Assembly (NCBI GenBank): GCA_016214425.1
Contig: JACRON010000146.1
Location: forward strand, 1-29,675
Reading direction: 5' to 3'
Source of the DNA: Nitrospirota bacterium
GTDB taxonomy: Bacteria; Nitrospirota; CAKKRA01; 9FT-COMBO-42-15
Length of the DNA stretch: 29,675 bases
Under the pieces are notes generated by a model. It did no database searches. It was not told the origin of the DNA and saw nothing but the letters and a program-made list of their open reading frames with translations. The position numbers and the translations under genes were made by a program. Shown piece after piece: positions 15,228 to 23,635 of the stretch (position 1 is the stretch's first letter; each line of letters starts with the position of its first letter).

Positions 15228-15755
15228 ATGAAAAATATAGTTATCACTGGCTTTATGGGTACAGGAAAATCCACTGTTGGAAAAATGTTGGCAGAGGATT
15301 ATGGCCTTGATTTTGTTGATACAGACGAGTTGATTGAAAAAAAGGCAGGGGGTAAGAGGATTTCAGAGATATTTGAGGAATCTGGTGAGGCCTATTTCAG
15401 AAAGATAGAGAATGATATAATAAGGGATGTGTCTCTAAGAGAGAATACAGTCATCTCTACTGGCGGCGGCGCAATTGCAGATAAAGAAAACCTTGCCCTG
15501 TTAAAAAGAAAATCCATAATAATATGCCTTACTGCGAGGCCGGAGGTTATCCTTGAACGCATAAGGAAAGAGGAGGGCATCAGGCCCCTTCTTAAGGTTG
15601 AAGACCCTTTAAAGAGAATAAAGGAGTTGTTAGACAGCAGGAGAGAGGCTTATATGAGGTCTGATATAATAATTGATACCTCTGACCTTACACCCGGTGA
15701 GGCTGCGAAAAAGATAAAGATAATATTAAAGGAGAAAGGTATTGCAAAGGATTAA
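15228..15755 (+). CDS. aroK: Shikimate kinase
   Basis: A 175-residue P-loop kinase that phosphorylates shikimate at the 3-hydroxyl. MKNIVITGFMGTGKSTVGKML carries Walker A, DFVDTDELIEKKAG the substrate Asp pair, GEAYFRKIENDIIRD the Arg contact, STGGGAI the Gly-rich loop, and REAYMRSDIIIDTSDL the end of the fold. The frame is open back to an ATG at 15123 that overlaps the aroC stop. Those extra 35 residues are encoded by the palindromic element (IPSPLWGEGQGEG) and have no place in the family, so I place the start at 15228, seven bases behind GAGGGGGA. A fused longer form cannot be excluded. The gene overlaps aroB by 14 bases. Confidence 0.92.
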   Translation: MKNIVITGFMGTGKSTVGKMLAEDYGLDFVDTDELIEKKAGGKRISEIFEESGEAYFRKIENDIIRDVSLRENTVISTGGGAIADKENLALLKRKSIIICLTARPEVILERIRKEEGIRPLLKVEDPLKRIKELLDSRREAYMRSDIIIDTSDLTPGEAAKKIKIILKEKGIAKD

Positions 15756-16824
15756 TGTTGCATTAGGGGACAGGAGTTATGATATTATAATATGCAATGA
15801 GTGCATAAAGGACACGGGCAATCACCTTTCAGAGATCGGCCTTAGGGGCAAGGTTGGAATTGTTACAAATCCTGTTGTTAATAGGTATTTTGGCAGGAGG
15901 ATTAGGGAGTCTCTTAAGGGGGCGGGTTTAAAACCCTTTACCATTACCATACCTAATGGTGAAAGATACAAGACCTTAAAGACAGTCACGAATATCTATG
16001 ATAAACTTGTTTCTCTTAAGTTTGAAAGGGGTTCCTCTTTAATTGCATTGGGCGGTGGCGTTATTGGAGATATAACAGGCTTTGCTGCAGCCACATATCT
16101 ACGCGGTATTCCATACATACAGGTCCCTACAACCCTCCTCGCCCAGGTGGATAGCAGTGTAGGCGGGAAGACAGCCGTTGACCACAGGAAGGGCAAGAAC
16201 CTGATCGGCGCCTTTTACCAGCCGCAGCGGGTGTTGATAGATATTGATACATTGCATACACTGCCGAGGCGTGAATTTATTGCAGGCATGGCAGAGGTTG
16301 TTAAATATGGCGTTATAGCCGATGAGGTTTTTTTTAATTACCTTGAAGAGAATCTTAATGATATACTATCTCAAAAGACTGACAGCCTTCTGCATATAAT
16401 AAAGAGGTCTTGCGAAATCAAGGCGCATATTGTTGAGAAGGATGAGAGGGATGTCAGCGGCAGGAGGGCAATCTTAAATTTTGGCCATACCTTTGGCCAT
16501 GCGATAGAAACAATTACAGGATATAAAAAATTCAAACATGGAGAGGCTGTGGCAATTGGCATGGTCATGGCTGCCAGGCTTGCTGTTCAATTAAATCTAT
16601 GTTCTCATCATGCCTATAAAAGGATAAAGGATTTGCTAAATAGGATTGGGCTTCCAACAGAGTTGCCTAAACTTAATTTTAGCGAGACAATGAAGATAAT
16701 GCAGCATGATAAAAAGGTCTCAGAAGAGAAGATAAAGTTTATACTGCCAAAAAGGATTGGCGAGGTGATTAGTTTTTCAGACTTGGTTCACGCTGATTTA
16801 AAAAGGGTTATTGAAGATATGTAA
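15742..16824 (+). CDS. aroB: 3-dehydroquinate synthase
   Basis: A 360-residue enzyme that cyclises DAHP to 3-dehydroquinate, the second step of the shikimate pathway, using NAD and a divalent metal. LGGGVIGDITGFAAATYLRG and QVPTTLLAQVDSSVGGKTAVD are the NAD and substrate loops; GMAEVVKYGVI and LNFGHTFGHAIE carry metal ligands. The TTG start at 15742 follows AAAGGAG and gives the usual N-terminal length; it lies 14 bases inside aroK, so the two are translationally coupled. A palindromic repeat follows the stop. Confidence 0.95.
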   Translation: MQRINVALGDRSYDIIICNECIKDTGNHLSEIGLRGKVGIVTNPVVNRYFGRRIRESLKGAGLKPFTITIPNGERYKTLKTVTNIYDKLVSLKFERGSSLIALGGGVIGDITGFAAATYLRGIPYIQVPTTLLAQVDSSVGGKTAVDHRKGKNLIGAFYQPQRVLIDIDTLHTLPRREFIAGMAEVVKYGVIADEVFFNYLEENLNDILSQKTDSLLHIIKRSCEIKAHIVEKDERDVSGRRAILNFGHTFGHAIETITGYKKFKHGEAVAIGMVMAARLAVQLNLCSHHAYKRIKDLLNRIGLPTELPKLNFSETMKIMQHDKKVSEEKIKFILPKRIGEVISFSDLVHADLKRVIEDM

Positions 16825-16855
16825 TTGTAGGGGATGGCATACCATGTCCCTACAA
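16825..16855. repeat. Imperfect palindromic repeat after aroB
   Basis: The arms TTGTAGGG (16825-16832) and CCCTACAA (16848-16855) enclose a second stem ATGG/CCAT with a CATA loop. There is no T-run, so it is not a standard terminator. It looks related to the palindrome in hpf (76-109), with the same outer AGGG/CCCT design. Confidence 0.7.
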
Positions 16856-16873
16856 CAGAGGATTAAATGATTT

Positions 16874-18433
16874 ATGAGTAAGAATATTAATGCAATTGAT
16901 GAATTAAACAAAAAGATATTAGAGCTCACAACCCTTTATGAGATTACTAAAAAGCTGGTCTCTTCCTTAAATCTTGAGTCAATATTGAATTCAACAATGG
17001 ATGTTCTTGCAAATAAGATGGGGATGAAAAGGGGCACCCTGACAGTGCTTGACAGAGAAACAAAGGAATTAAAGATTGAGGTTGCACATGGCCTTACCAG
17101 TGAGGAGAAGGAAAGAGGGAGGTATAAAATAGGAGAGGGTATTACAGGAAAGGTGCTTGAGACAGGCGAGCCCATGATAATTCCAGATATCGGCAAGGAG
17201 CCGAAATTCCTCAACAAAACAAAGTCACGCGGTGACATTAAAAAAAGCAATATATCTTTTATCTGTGTACCTGTTAAGGTTCATAATGATGTTGTTGGCG
17301 CGCTGAGTGTTGACAAACTCTTTTCAGAGAATGTTTCTTTTGAAGAGGATGTAAGGCTTTTGACTATTATTGCCTCCCTTATCGGCCAGGCAATAAAGAT
17401 TAATCAGATAGTGGAGAAGGAAAGACAGGAGTTAATTGATGAGAATATCTATTTGAAGCAGGAGCTCAAAACAAAATACAGGCTAAAGAATGTAATTGGC
17501 AATAGTGAAAAGATGCTTGCGGTTTATGATGCAGTGGAAAGGGTGAGCAAGAGCAACGCAACTGTTCTATTGAGGGGAGAGAGCGGCACAGGAAAGGAAC
17601 TGATTGCACGGGCAGTACATTACAACAGCCCAAGGGCAGACCAGCCGTTTATTAAGGTAAATTGCGGCGCCATTCCTGAGACGCTGCTTGAAAGCGAGCT
17701 CTTTGGCCATGAAAAGGGCGCCTTTACCGGAGCAATCCAGCCGAGGGTCGGCAGATTTGAGCTTGCTGATAAGGGAACAATCTTTTTAGATGAAATAGGG
17801 GATATCTCTCTGCAGATGCAGGTTAAACTTCTGCGTGTCCTTCAGGAAAGAAAATTTGAGCGCCTTGGAGGAGCTAAGACTATAAGCGTTAATATCAGGA
17901 TAATCGCTGCTACAAACAGGAACCTGGAAAAGGCAGTTGAGGCAGGCGCATTCAGAGAGGATTTGTACTATAGGCTGAATGTCGTGCCAATATTTATGCC
18001 TTCATTAAGTGAGCGCCGCGAAGATATCCCGTTATTGATAGATTATTTTCTAAAAAGGTTTAATAGAGAAAATAGCAAGAAGATAAAGCTGTCGCCTGCT
18101 GCAATTACAAAACTGATAGAGTACCACTGGCCAGGAAATGTCAGGGAATTAGAAAATTATATAGAACGGATTGTAATTATGTCTAATAAAAATCTGCTGC
18201 AGATAGAGGATATATCTCTGCCCAGAGCAGAGAGTGCAACCTCAATAAAAACTAGTGGAATTGAATTCTCTGCAAACAGTTCATTAATAAAAACTGTAGA
18301 AGAAATGGAAAGACAGAAGATTACAGAGGTATTGAAGATATGCGGCGGAATACAGGCAAGGGCTGCAAAGACATTGGGAATCACGCCGCGCCAATTAGGC
18401 TACAAGTTAAAAAAATACAAAATTAACAACTAA
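16874..18433 (+). CDS. Sigma-54-dependent activator with GAF domain (NifA-type)
   Basis: The 519-residue protein has three parts. A GAF sensor domain (about 20-185) includes IGEGITGKVLETGEPMIIPD and FICVPVKVHNDVVGALSVDK. An AAA+ sigma-54 interaction domain (about 205-430) has Walker A GESGTGKE, the GAFTGA loop (EKGAFTGAIQ), Walker B FLDEIGD, and LNVVPIFMPSLSERREDIP. A Fis-type HTH ends the protein (ARAAKTLGITPRQLGYKLKKY). Such proteins bind sites 80-200 bp upstream of -24/-12 promoters and use ATP hydrolysis to open them. There is no receiver domain, so it should sense a ligand or a partner rather than a phosphate. The architecture and C-terminus resemble NifA. It directly precedes a sigma-54 promoter of the urea operon, whose likely activator it is. 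Confidence 0.9.
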   Translation: MSKNINAIDELNKKILELTTLYEITKKLVSSLNLESILNSTMDVLANKMGMKRGTLTVLDRETKELKIEVAHGLTSEEKERGRYKIGEGITGKVLETGEPMIIPDIGKEPKFLNKTKSRGDIKKSNISFICVPVKVHNDVVGALSVDKLFSENVSFEEDVRLLTIIASLIGQAIKINQIVEKERQELIDENIYLKQELKTKYRLKNVIGNSEKMLAVYDAVERVSKSNATVLLRGESGTGKELIARAVHYNSPRADQPFIKVNCGAIPETLLESELFGHEKGAFTGAIQPRVGRFELADKGTIFLDEIGDISLQMQVKLLRVLQERKFERLGGAKTISVNIRIIAATNRNLEKAVEAGAFREDLYYRLNVVPIFMPSLSERREDIPLLIDYFLKRFNRENSKKIKLSPAAITKLIEYHWPGNVRELENYIERIVIMSNKNLLQIEDISLPRAESATSIKTSGIEFSANSSLIKTVEEMERQKITEVLKICGGIQARAAKTLGITPRQLGYKLKKYKINN

Positions 18434-18484
18434 ATGCACTGCCTGTAAATAATCTATTCAGTTTTACATTCCGACAATTTATTC

Positions 18485-18517
18485 CTACAAAAATGTATGA
18501 ATCCAGCAAAAATGTAG
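18485..18517. promoter_or_regulatory. Pair of inverted-repeat sites, candidate activator (UAS) sites for urtA
   Basis: Site 1 is CTAC-AAAAAT-GTAT (18485-18498) and site 2 is CAGC-AAAAAT-GTAG (18504-18517). Centres are 19 bp apart, near two helical turns, and lie about 107 and 88 bp before the predicted start. Symmetry extends outward (ATTC/GAAT around site 1, AATCC/GGATT around site 2). The same TAC-N6-GTA pattern recurs in a pair before the cytochrome gene. Confidence 0.6.
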
Positions 18518-18572
18518 GATTGATTTGTCCATTCCATATCAAAAATCTCTGATAAATCAAATAGATAGTTTT

Positions 18573-18588
18573 TGGCATGGTTTTAGCA
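18573..18588 (+). promoter_or_regulatory. Sigma-54 (-24/-12) promoter of the urt-ure operon
   Basis: TGGCATG (18573-18579), four bases, then TAGCA (18584-18588) match the TGGCACG-N4-TTGCW consensus, with exactly ten bases between the invariant GG and GC. One deviation is A for T in the -12 element. The predicted start is about 18599. Confidence 0.7.
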
Positions 18589-18739
18589 TTTATCTTTAGT
18601 AAGCAATATGCAAGGTACAGGATTGTAGAGGGAGATATAGGAAAGGGGGGATGAAAAGGTCTTATGAGGGATAGTTATAAAGAGGGATTTCTGTTTAGAT
18701 GATTTAATCTTGAAAATTTCTTTATTAAAGGAGGAGAAG

Positions 18740-19957
18740 ATGAAAGGGTATAGATTGTTGACAATCATTATAGCTATGTTCTTAGTATTTACAGGCATGC
18801 TTTTGCCAGAATCATATGCAGCAGAGCCTATTAAGGTGGGTGTATTGCATTCACTTAGCGGGACGATGTCCATAAGCGAGGTGGCAGTAAAGGATGGAAC
18901 ATTAATGGCAATTGAGGAAATCAATGCAAAGGGCGGTCTTCTCGGCAGGAAGATTGTGCCTATTGTAGAGGACGGGGCATCTGACTGGCCGACCTTTGCA
19001 GAGAAGGCAAAGAAGCTGATACAGCAGGACAAGGTTTCAGTTGTATTTGGCTGCTGGACATCTGCAAGCCGCAAGGCTGTGCTTCCAGTATTTGAGAAAT
19101 TAGACCATCTCCTTTTTTATCCTGTGCAGTATGAGGGGCTTGAGGCATCAAAGAATATTGTATACACAGGCGCGGCGCCAAATCAGCAGATTATGCCTTC
19201 TGTTACATGGCTTTTAAAACAGAACAAGAAAAAATTCTATCTTTTAGGCTCTGACTATGTATTTCCAAGGACTGCAAATCTAATAATAAAGGCGCAGCTC
19301 AAGGCAGAGGGTGGCGCACTCGTTGGCGAGGAGTATACCCCGCTTGGCCATACAGAATACAGCACAGTTATAAACAAGATAAAGGCAGCAAAGCCAGATG
19401 TTATATACAATACTTTAAATGGTGACAGCAATGTGGCTTTTTTCAAGCAGCTCAAGGCAGCAGGGATTACAGCAAAGGATATGCCTGTGATGTCTGTAAG
19501 CATTGCAGAGGATGAATTAAGGGGCATTGGCGCTGATATAGCAGAAGGGCATCTTGCAGCATGGAACTATTTTATGAGCATGAGCACCCCTGAGAATAAG
19601 GTCTTTGTTGAGAATTACAAGAAGAGATATGGAAAAGACCGCGTTACAGACGACCCTATTGAGGCGGGATACTTTGGCGTATACCTCTGGGCAGAGGCAG
19701 TAAAAAAGGCAAAGTCTACTGATGTGGACAAGGTTCGTGAGGCTGTGAAGGGTGTCAGCTTTAATGCCCCAGAAGGTAAGGTGAGCATTAATCCTGTAAA
19801 CAACCACACATCCAAGATTGTTCAGATAGGCAAGGTGAGAAAGGACGGCCAGTTTGACATACTCTGGAGCACTGGCAAGCCTGTGGAGCCAGAGCCTTTC
19901 CCTGCGCTTGTTTCTGATAAAAAGGTAGTAGCGCCAGGGAATATAGTGAAGAGATAA
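18740..19957 (+). CDS. urtA: Urea ABC transporter, substrate-binding protein
   Basis: A periplasmic protein of 405 residues. The signal peptide (KGYRLLTIIIAMFLVFTGML, cut near SYAAEPIK) is followed by IKVGVLHSLSGTMSISEVAVKDG, the hallmark of UrtA/AmiC-type binding proteins, then GGLLGRKIVPIVEDGASDW, VVFGCWTSASRKAVLPV and LLFYPVQYEGLE. It binds urea, and sometimes short amides, for the UrtBC channel. The ATG at 18740 follows AAAGGAGGAG; the frame is open further upstream but without a better start. It is the first gene of the operon behind the sigma-54 promoter, which implies induction under nitrogen limitation or a related signal. Confidence 0.94.
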   Translation: MKGYRLLTIIIAMFLVFTGMLLPESYAAEPIKVGVLHSLSGTMSISEVAVKDGTLMAIEEINAKGGLLGRKIVPIVEDGASDWPTFAEKAKKLIQQDKVSVVFGCWTSASRKAVLPVFEKLDHLLFYPVQYEGLEASKNIVYTGAAPNQQIMPSVTWLLKQNKKKFYLLGSDYVFPRTANLIIKAQLKAEGGALVGEEYTPLGHTEYSTVINKIKAAKPDVIYNTLNGDSNVAFFKQLKAAGITAKDMPVMSVSIAEDELRGIGADIAEGHLAAWNYFMSMSTPENKVFVENYKKRYGKDRVTDDPIEAGYFGVYLWAEAVKKAKSTDVDKVREAVKGVSFNAPEGKVSINPVNNHTSKIVQIGKVRKDGQFDILWSTGKPVEPEPFPALVSDKKVVAPGNIVKR

Positions 19958-19959
19958 TA

Positions 19960-20859
19960 ATGCCTGTAGAAATAATCATCTCACAGATATTTAACGGCCT
20001 GAGCCTGAGTTCAATCTTATTGATGATTGCGCTCGGGCTCAGCATAACCTTTGGGATAATGGGTGTTATAAACTTTGCCCACGGAGAGTTCCTGATGATT
20101 GGTGCATACACAGCCTTTATCCTCCAGAGGTTTTTTCATGGACAGGATAGCGGTTATTATTTCCTGCTTTCGCTGCCCCTCGCTTTTTTTGTCTCGGCTT
20201 TTATTGGTCTGATAGTTGAAAGGTCTATAATAAGATTTCTCTATGGCAGGCCATTTGAGGGGATGCTTGCAACATGGGGGCTGAGCCTTGTGCTCCAGCA
20301 GGCGGCAAGGAATATATTCGGCGCAAATAATGTTGAGGTCTCAAGCCCTGCATGGCTGAATGGCGGCATTGAGTTTATAAAAGGGGTTCAATTGCCATAC
20401 AACAGGCTTTTTATTATTGCCATTGCAGTGATATGTATAATCGGCATGTATATCTATATTTACACCTCATCAAGCGGCCGTAGGATGAGGGCAGTGATGC
20501 AGAACAGGGATATGGCTGCCTGCATGGGGATTAAGACAAGAAGGGTTGATTCCGTGACCTTTGCTATAGGCTGCGGTCTGGCAGGCATTGCAGGCTCTGT
20601 TGTGAGCCTCCTTGGCTCTATAGGCCCATCAACAGGCCAGAACTATATTATTGACGCATTCATGGTTGTTGTCCTTGGGGGTGTTGGCAATCTCTCAGGC
20701 ACTATTGCAGGGGCTATTATGATAGGCGCTGTGAGCCCGTTCTTTGAGTTTGTCACCACATCAAGCATGGGAAAGGTGATTGTCTTTGCGCTGGTCATAG
20801 CCTTTCTCCAGTGGAGGCCTTCAGGACTCTTTGCATTAAAGACAAGGGCATTGGATTAA
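19960..20859 (+). CDS. urtB: Urea ABC transporter, permease UrtB
   Basis: A 299-residue branched-chain amino acid/urea-type permease with about eight membrane spans. ALGLSITFGIMGVINFAHGEFLMIGAY is the N-terminal LivH signature; QNRDMAACMGIKTRRVDSVTFAIGCGLAGIAG and VVVLGGVGNLSGTIAGA are the cytoplasmic coupling loop and the following spans. It partners UrtC in the inner membrane. The start lies two bases after the urtA stop, so the two genes are tightly linked. Confidence 0.94.
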   Translation: MPVEIIISQIFNGLSLSSILLMIALGLSITFGIMGVINFAHGEFLMIGAYTAFILQRFFHGQDSGYYFLLSLPLAFFVSAFIGLIVERSIIRFLYGRPFEGMLATWGLSLVLQQAARNIFGANNVEVSSPAWLNGGIEFIKGVQLPYNRLFIIAIAVICIIGMYIYIYTSSSGRRMRAVMQNRDMAACMGIKTRRVDSVTFAIGCGLAGIAGSVVSLLGSIGPSTGQNYIIDAFMVVVLGGVGNLSGTIAGAIMIGAVSPFFEFVTTSSMGKVIVFALVIAFLQWRPSGLFALKTRALD

Positions 20860-20882
20860 AGAGGGGGATTAATCTTATTTAG

Positions 20883-21965
20883 ATGGATAAAAAGGCATAT
20901 CAGTTCCTTAAAAAAAATTGGCCGTACATCTTTGCTGCAATAATACTTATATTGCTGCCAAATCTTTTGTCTGATTTCAGATTAAATCTATTTGGAAAAT
21001 TCCTGACCTTTGCCATTGTGGCCATAGCAATAGACCTTTTGTGGGGCTATACCGGAATATTGAGCCTCGGTCATGGCGTATTTTTCAGCCTCGGCGCATA
21101 CTCTATGGCAATGTATCTTAAGCTTAAATCAGAGGAGCTTCCCGACTTTATGATGTGGAGCGGTTTAACTGATCTCCCATGGTTCTGGAGGCCCTTTAAG
21201 CATTTTTGGGTTGCCCTTCCAATGGCAATTATAATCCCTGCGCTCCTTGCCATAATTATTGGCTTTCCCACATTTCGCGCAAGGATTAAGGGAGTATATT
21301 TTTCCATCCTGACACAGGCGCTGGCCCTTGTATTTTCCATCTTCTTTATAGGCCAGCAGCCTTATACAGGCGGCACCAATGGCATGACGAATTTTCAGGA
21401 GATATTCGGCTATTCCCTTTCAGAGGCATCTACAATGAGGGGATTGTATATTATCACTGTAATTGTTCTCGTAGCCGTCTTTATTTTATCCAGATGGCTT
21501 ATAAGCAGGAAGACAGGCAGAGTCCTTGTGGCAATCCGTGATGGCGAGAACAGGCTGAGATTCTTGGGCTATGACCCTTCCATCTTCAAGATAGGCATCT
21601 TTGCGCTCTCTGCCGGGCTCTCAGGGCTTGCAGGGGCATTGTATGTGCCGCAGGTAGGGATTATATCGCCTTCAATGATGGGGATACTTCCATCAGTGGA
21701 GATGGCTATCTGGGTTGCTGTAGGCGGGAGGGGGACATTAAATGGCGCTGTAATAGGCGCAATCACAGTAAACGGGGCAAAGAGCTATCTTAGCGAAACC
21801 TTTCCTGATATATGGCTCTATTTCTTAGGCGCATTATTTATAGGTGTGGTGCTTTTTTTTCCGGCAGGTGTTTATGGGATTTTTGAGAGATTTAAGGGTA
21901 AAAAAGCAGAGGAAAAGGGCGTTTTATCTAACAGGGGTGAAACTGATTATGCAGCAGAAAAATAG
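20883..21965 (+). CDS. urtC: Urea ABC transporter, permease UrtC
   Basis: A 360-residue LivM-type permease. The motif AIDLLWGYTGILSLGHGVFFSLGAYSMAMYL is characteristic, with AIRDGENRLRFLGYDPSIFKIGIFALSAGLSGLAGALYVPQVG as the coupling region and AVGGRGTLNGAVIGA after it; the listed motifs are partial quotes. It has about nine or ten membrane spans and a hydrophilic tail. It forms the permease pair with UrtB. A structured gap of about 200 bases follows before urtD, unlike the tight spacing elsewhere in the transporter genes. Confidence 0.94.
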   Translation: MDKKAYQFLKKNWPYIFAAIILILLPNLLSDFRLNLFGKFLTFAIVAIAIDLLWGYTGILSLGHGVFFSLGAYSMAMYLKLKSEELPDFMMWSGLTDLPWFWRPFKHFWVALPMAIIIPALLAIIIGFPTFRARIKGVYFSILTQALALVFSIFFIGQQPYTGGTNGMTNFQEIFGYSLSEASTMRGLYIITVIVLVAVFILSRWLISRKTGRVLVAIRDGENRLRFLGYDPSIFKIGIFALSAGLSGLAGALYVPQVGIISPSMMGILPSVEMAIWVAVGGRGTLNGAVIGAITVNGAKSYLSETFPDIWLYFLGALFIGVVLFFPAGVYGIFERFKGKKAEEKGVLSNRGETDYAAEK

Positions 21966-21973
21966 CCAAAACT

Positions 21974-22132
21974 GTTTAGCGTTTCTAAAAGAACCGCTAA
22001 ACATCATTGAAAATTGCAAAGTGCAAAGTGAAAAATGCAAAGTTATGAAAAGAAATCACTAAAAATTTGCAATTTACATTTTGAAATTTTCATTTTGTAT
22101 TGAAGTTTAGGCATTCTTTAGAATGACTAAAC
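21974..22132. repeat. Structured repeat with two matching hairpins between urtC and urtD
   Basis: The first hairpin has arms GTTTAGCG (21974-21981) and CGCTAAAC (21995-22002). The second has GTTTAG (22105-22110) and CTAAAC (22127-22132), with an inner stem CATTC/GAATG. Between them are short direct repeats (GCAAAGTG, then GCAAAGT) and an AT-rich tract with partial inverted symmetry (AAATTGCAAA against TTTGCAATTT). Neither hairpin has a T-tract, so they are not terminators. It is probably a small mobile or RNA-processing element inside the operon. Confidence 0.55.
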
Positions 22133-22165
22133 TGTTACAAATAGCCTATTTGATGTGAGGGAGTG

Positions 22166-22936
22166 ATGGCAGGGACTATTGTATACATGGAGGATGTAAC
22201 AGTAGATTTCAGCGGCTTTAAGGCGCTTAACAGGGTAAATTTCTTTATTGACAAGGGGGAGCTGAGATTCCTTATCGGCCCGAATGGCGCAGGCAAGACC
22301 ACGCTCCTTGATGTGATATGCGGTAAGGTGAGGCCTGAAAAAGGCAGGGTTGTCTTTGGAGATGATACAGATATACTCAGGCTCAGTGAACACAGGATAG
22401 CAAGGTGCGGGATCAGCAGGAAATTTCAGACACCCTCTATCTTTGCAAACCTGACTGTCTTTGAGAACATGGAGCTTTCATTAAAGAGGAAGAGGGGCAT
22501 TTTTTCTTCGCTCTTTTATACAATGAACAGCAAAGACATGCACAAGATATTTTCAACGTTTGAGGTTGTGGGGCTAAAAGGGGAGGCGCATCAGAAGGCA
22601 GGCTCTCTTTCCCACGGCCAGAAGCAGTGGCTTGAGCTTGCCATGACAATAATACAGGAGCCGATGCTGCTCCTCGTTGATGAGCCTGTGGCAGGCATGA
22701 CAGGAAAGGAAAGAAGCAGGACAGGGGAGATACTGATGGAGATCGCAAAGGAGAAGTCTGTGCTTGTGGTGGAGCATGACATGAATTTTGTTAGGCATTT
22801 TGCAAGAAAGGTTACAGTCCTGCATGAAGGCGGCATACTCTGTGAGGGCACATTTGAGCATGTAAAGAATGACCCTGTTGTGATTGATGTTTATTTAGGC
22901 AGGGGAGGCGAGGAAAAAGAGGATGCTCTCAGTTAA
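22166..22936 (+). CDS. urtD: Urea ABC transporter, ATP-binding protein UrtD
   Basis: A 256-residue ATPase of the LivG type. GPNGAGKTTLLDVICGKVRP is Walker A, SRKFQTPSIFANLTVFENMEL the Q-loop region, LSHGQKQWLELAM the signature, and LLLVDEPVAGMT Walker B. It powers urea import through UrtBC. A GTG lies directly before the ATG (22163); I chose the ATG because GAGGG then sits at better spacing. It overlaps urtE by 14 bases. Confidence 0.93.
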   Translation: MAGTIVYMEDVTVDFSGFKALNRVNFFIDKGELRFLIGPNGAGKTTLLDVICGKVRPEKGRVVFGDDTDILRLSEHRIARCGISRKFQTPSIFANLTVFENMELSLKRKRGIFSSLFYTMNSKDMHKIFSTFEVVGLKGEAHQKAGSLSHGQKQWLELAMTIIQEPMLLLVDEPVAGMTGKERSRTGEILMEIAKEKSVLVVEHDMNFVRHFARKVTVLHEGGILCEGTFEHVKNDPVVIDVYLGRGGEEKEDALS

Positions 22937-23615
22937 TGGGATAAGCAGCGCCTATGGGGAGTCAATTATCCTAAGGGATGTGCACCTTGAGGTGGGCAAT
23001 GGCCAGGTGGTTGCGCTCATGGGCAGAAATGGCGTTGGCAAGACAACCCTGCTCAAGACAATCATGGGTTTGATAAGGCCTGTTCAGGGCAATATACTTT
23101 ATGACAGCAAAGATATTACAGGCTTAAGCCCAGAGATGAGGGCAATAAATGGGATAGGCTATGTGCCGCAGGGACGCGATATATTCCCGCATCTAACAGT
23201 GCAGGAAAATCTCCTCCTCGGGCTTGAGGCGAGGGGGAAAAAGGCAGATATACCTGAAGGGATATTTGAGCTGTTTCCAGCATTGAAGAATCTGCTCGCA
23301 AGAAAGGGCGGGGATTTAAGCGGCGGCCAGCAGCAGCAGCTTGCGATTGCCCGCGCCCTTATAACAGAGCCAAAGCTCCTTATCATGGATGAGCCGACAG
23401 AGGGGATACAGCCCTCAATTGTTTATGAGATAGAGAATGCCATCAGATTCATAAAGGAGCAGGGGAATGTATCCATCCTCCTTGTTGAGCAGTTTATGGA
23501 ATTTGCCCTGCGCCTCTCTGACTACTGCTATATCATGGAGAAGGGCTCAATCGTATTCAATGGGGCTGTAGGCGATTTAAGCAGGGAAGAGATAAGGAAT
23601 CATCTGACAATTTGA
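22923..23615 (+). CDS. urtE: Urea ABC transporter, ATP-binding protein UrtE
   Basis: A 230-residue LivF-type ATPase: MGRNGVGKTTLLKTIMGLI (Walker A), GIGYVPQGRDIFPHLTVQENL (Q-loop), LSGGQQQQLAIARALITEPK (signature) and LLIMDEPTEGIQPSIV (Walker B). It is the second ATPase of the urea importer. The start lies inside the end of urtD, so the pair is translationally coupled and made in equal amounts. This completes urtABCDE. Confidence 0.94.
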   Translation: MLSVNGISSAYGESIILRDVHLEVGNGQVVALMGRNGVGKTTLLKTIMGLIRPVQGNILYDSKDITGLSPEMRAINGIGYVPQGRDIFPHLTVQENLLLGLEARGKKADIPEGIFELFPALKNLLARKGGDLSGGQQQQLAIARALITEPKLLIMDEPTEGIQPSIVYEIENAIRFIKEQGNVSILLVEQFMEFALRLSDYCYIMEKGSIVFNGAVGDLSREEIRNHLTI

Positions 23616-23635
23616 TTATTAAGAGGAGGCATTAT

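Larger units (their letters stand above)
18434..18739. other. Regulatory gap between the activator gene and urtA
   Basis: This 306-bp stretch holds no gene. It contains a pair of inverted-repeat sites (18485-18517), a sigma-54 type promoter (18573-18588), a long leader of about 140 bases from the predicted start near 18599, and a strong AGGAGG ribosome site (about 18730). No terminator for the activator gene is obvious. Confidence 0.7.
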
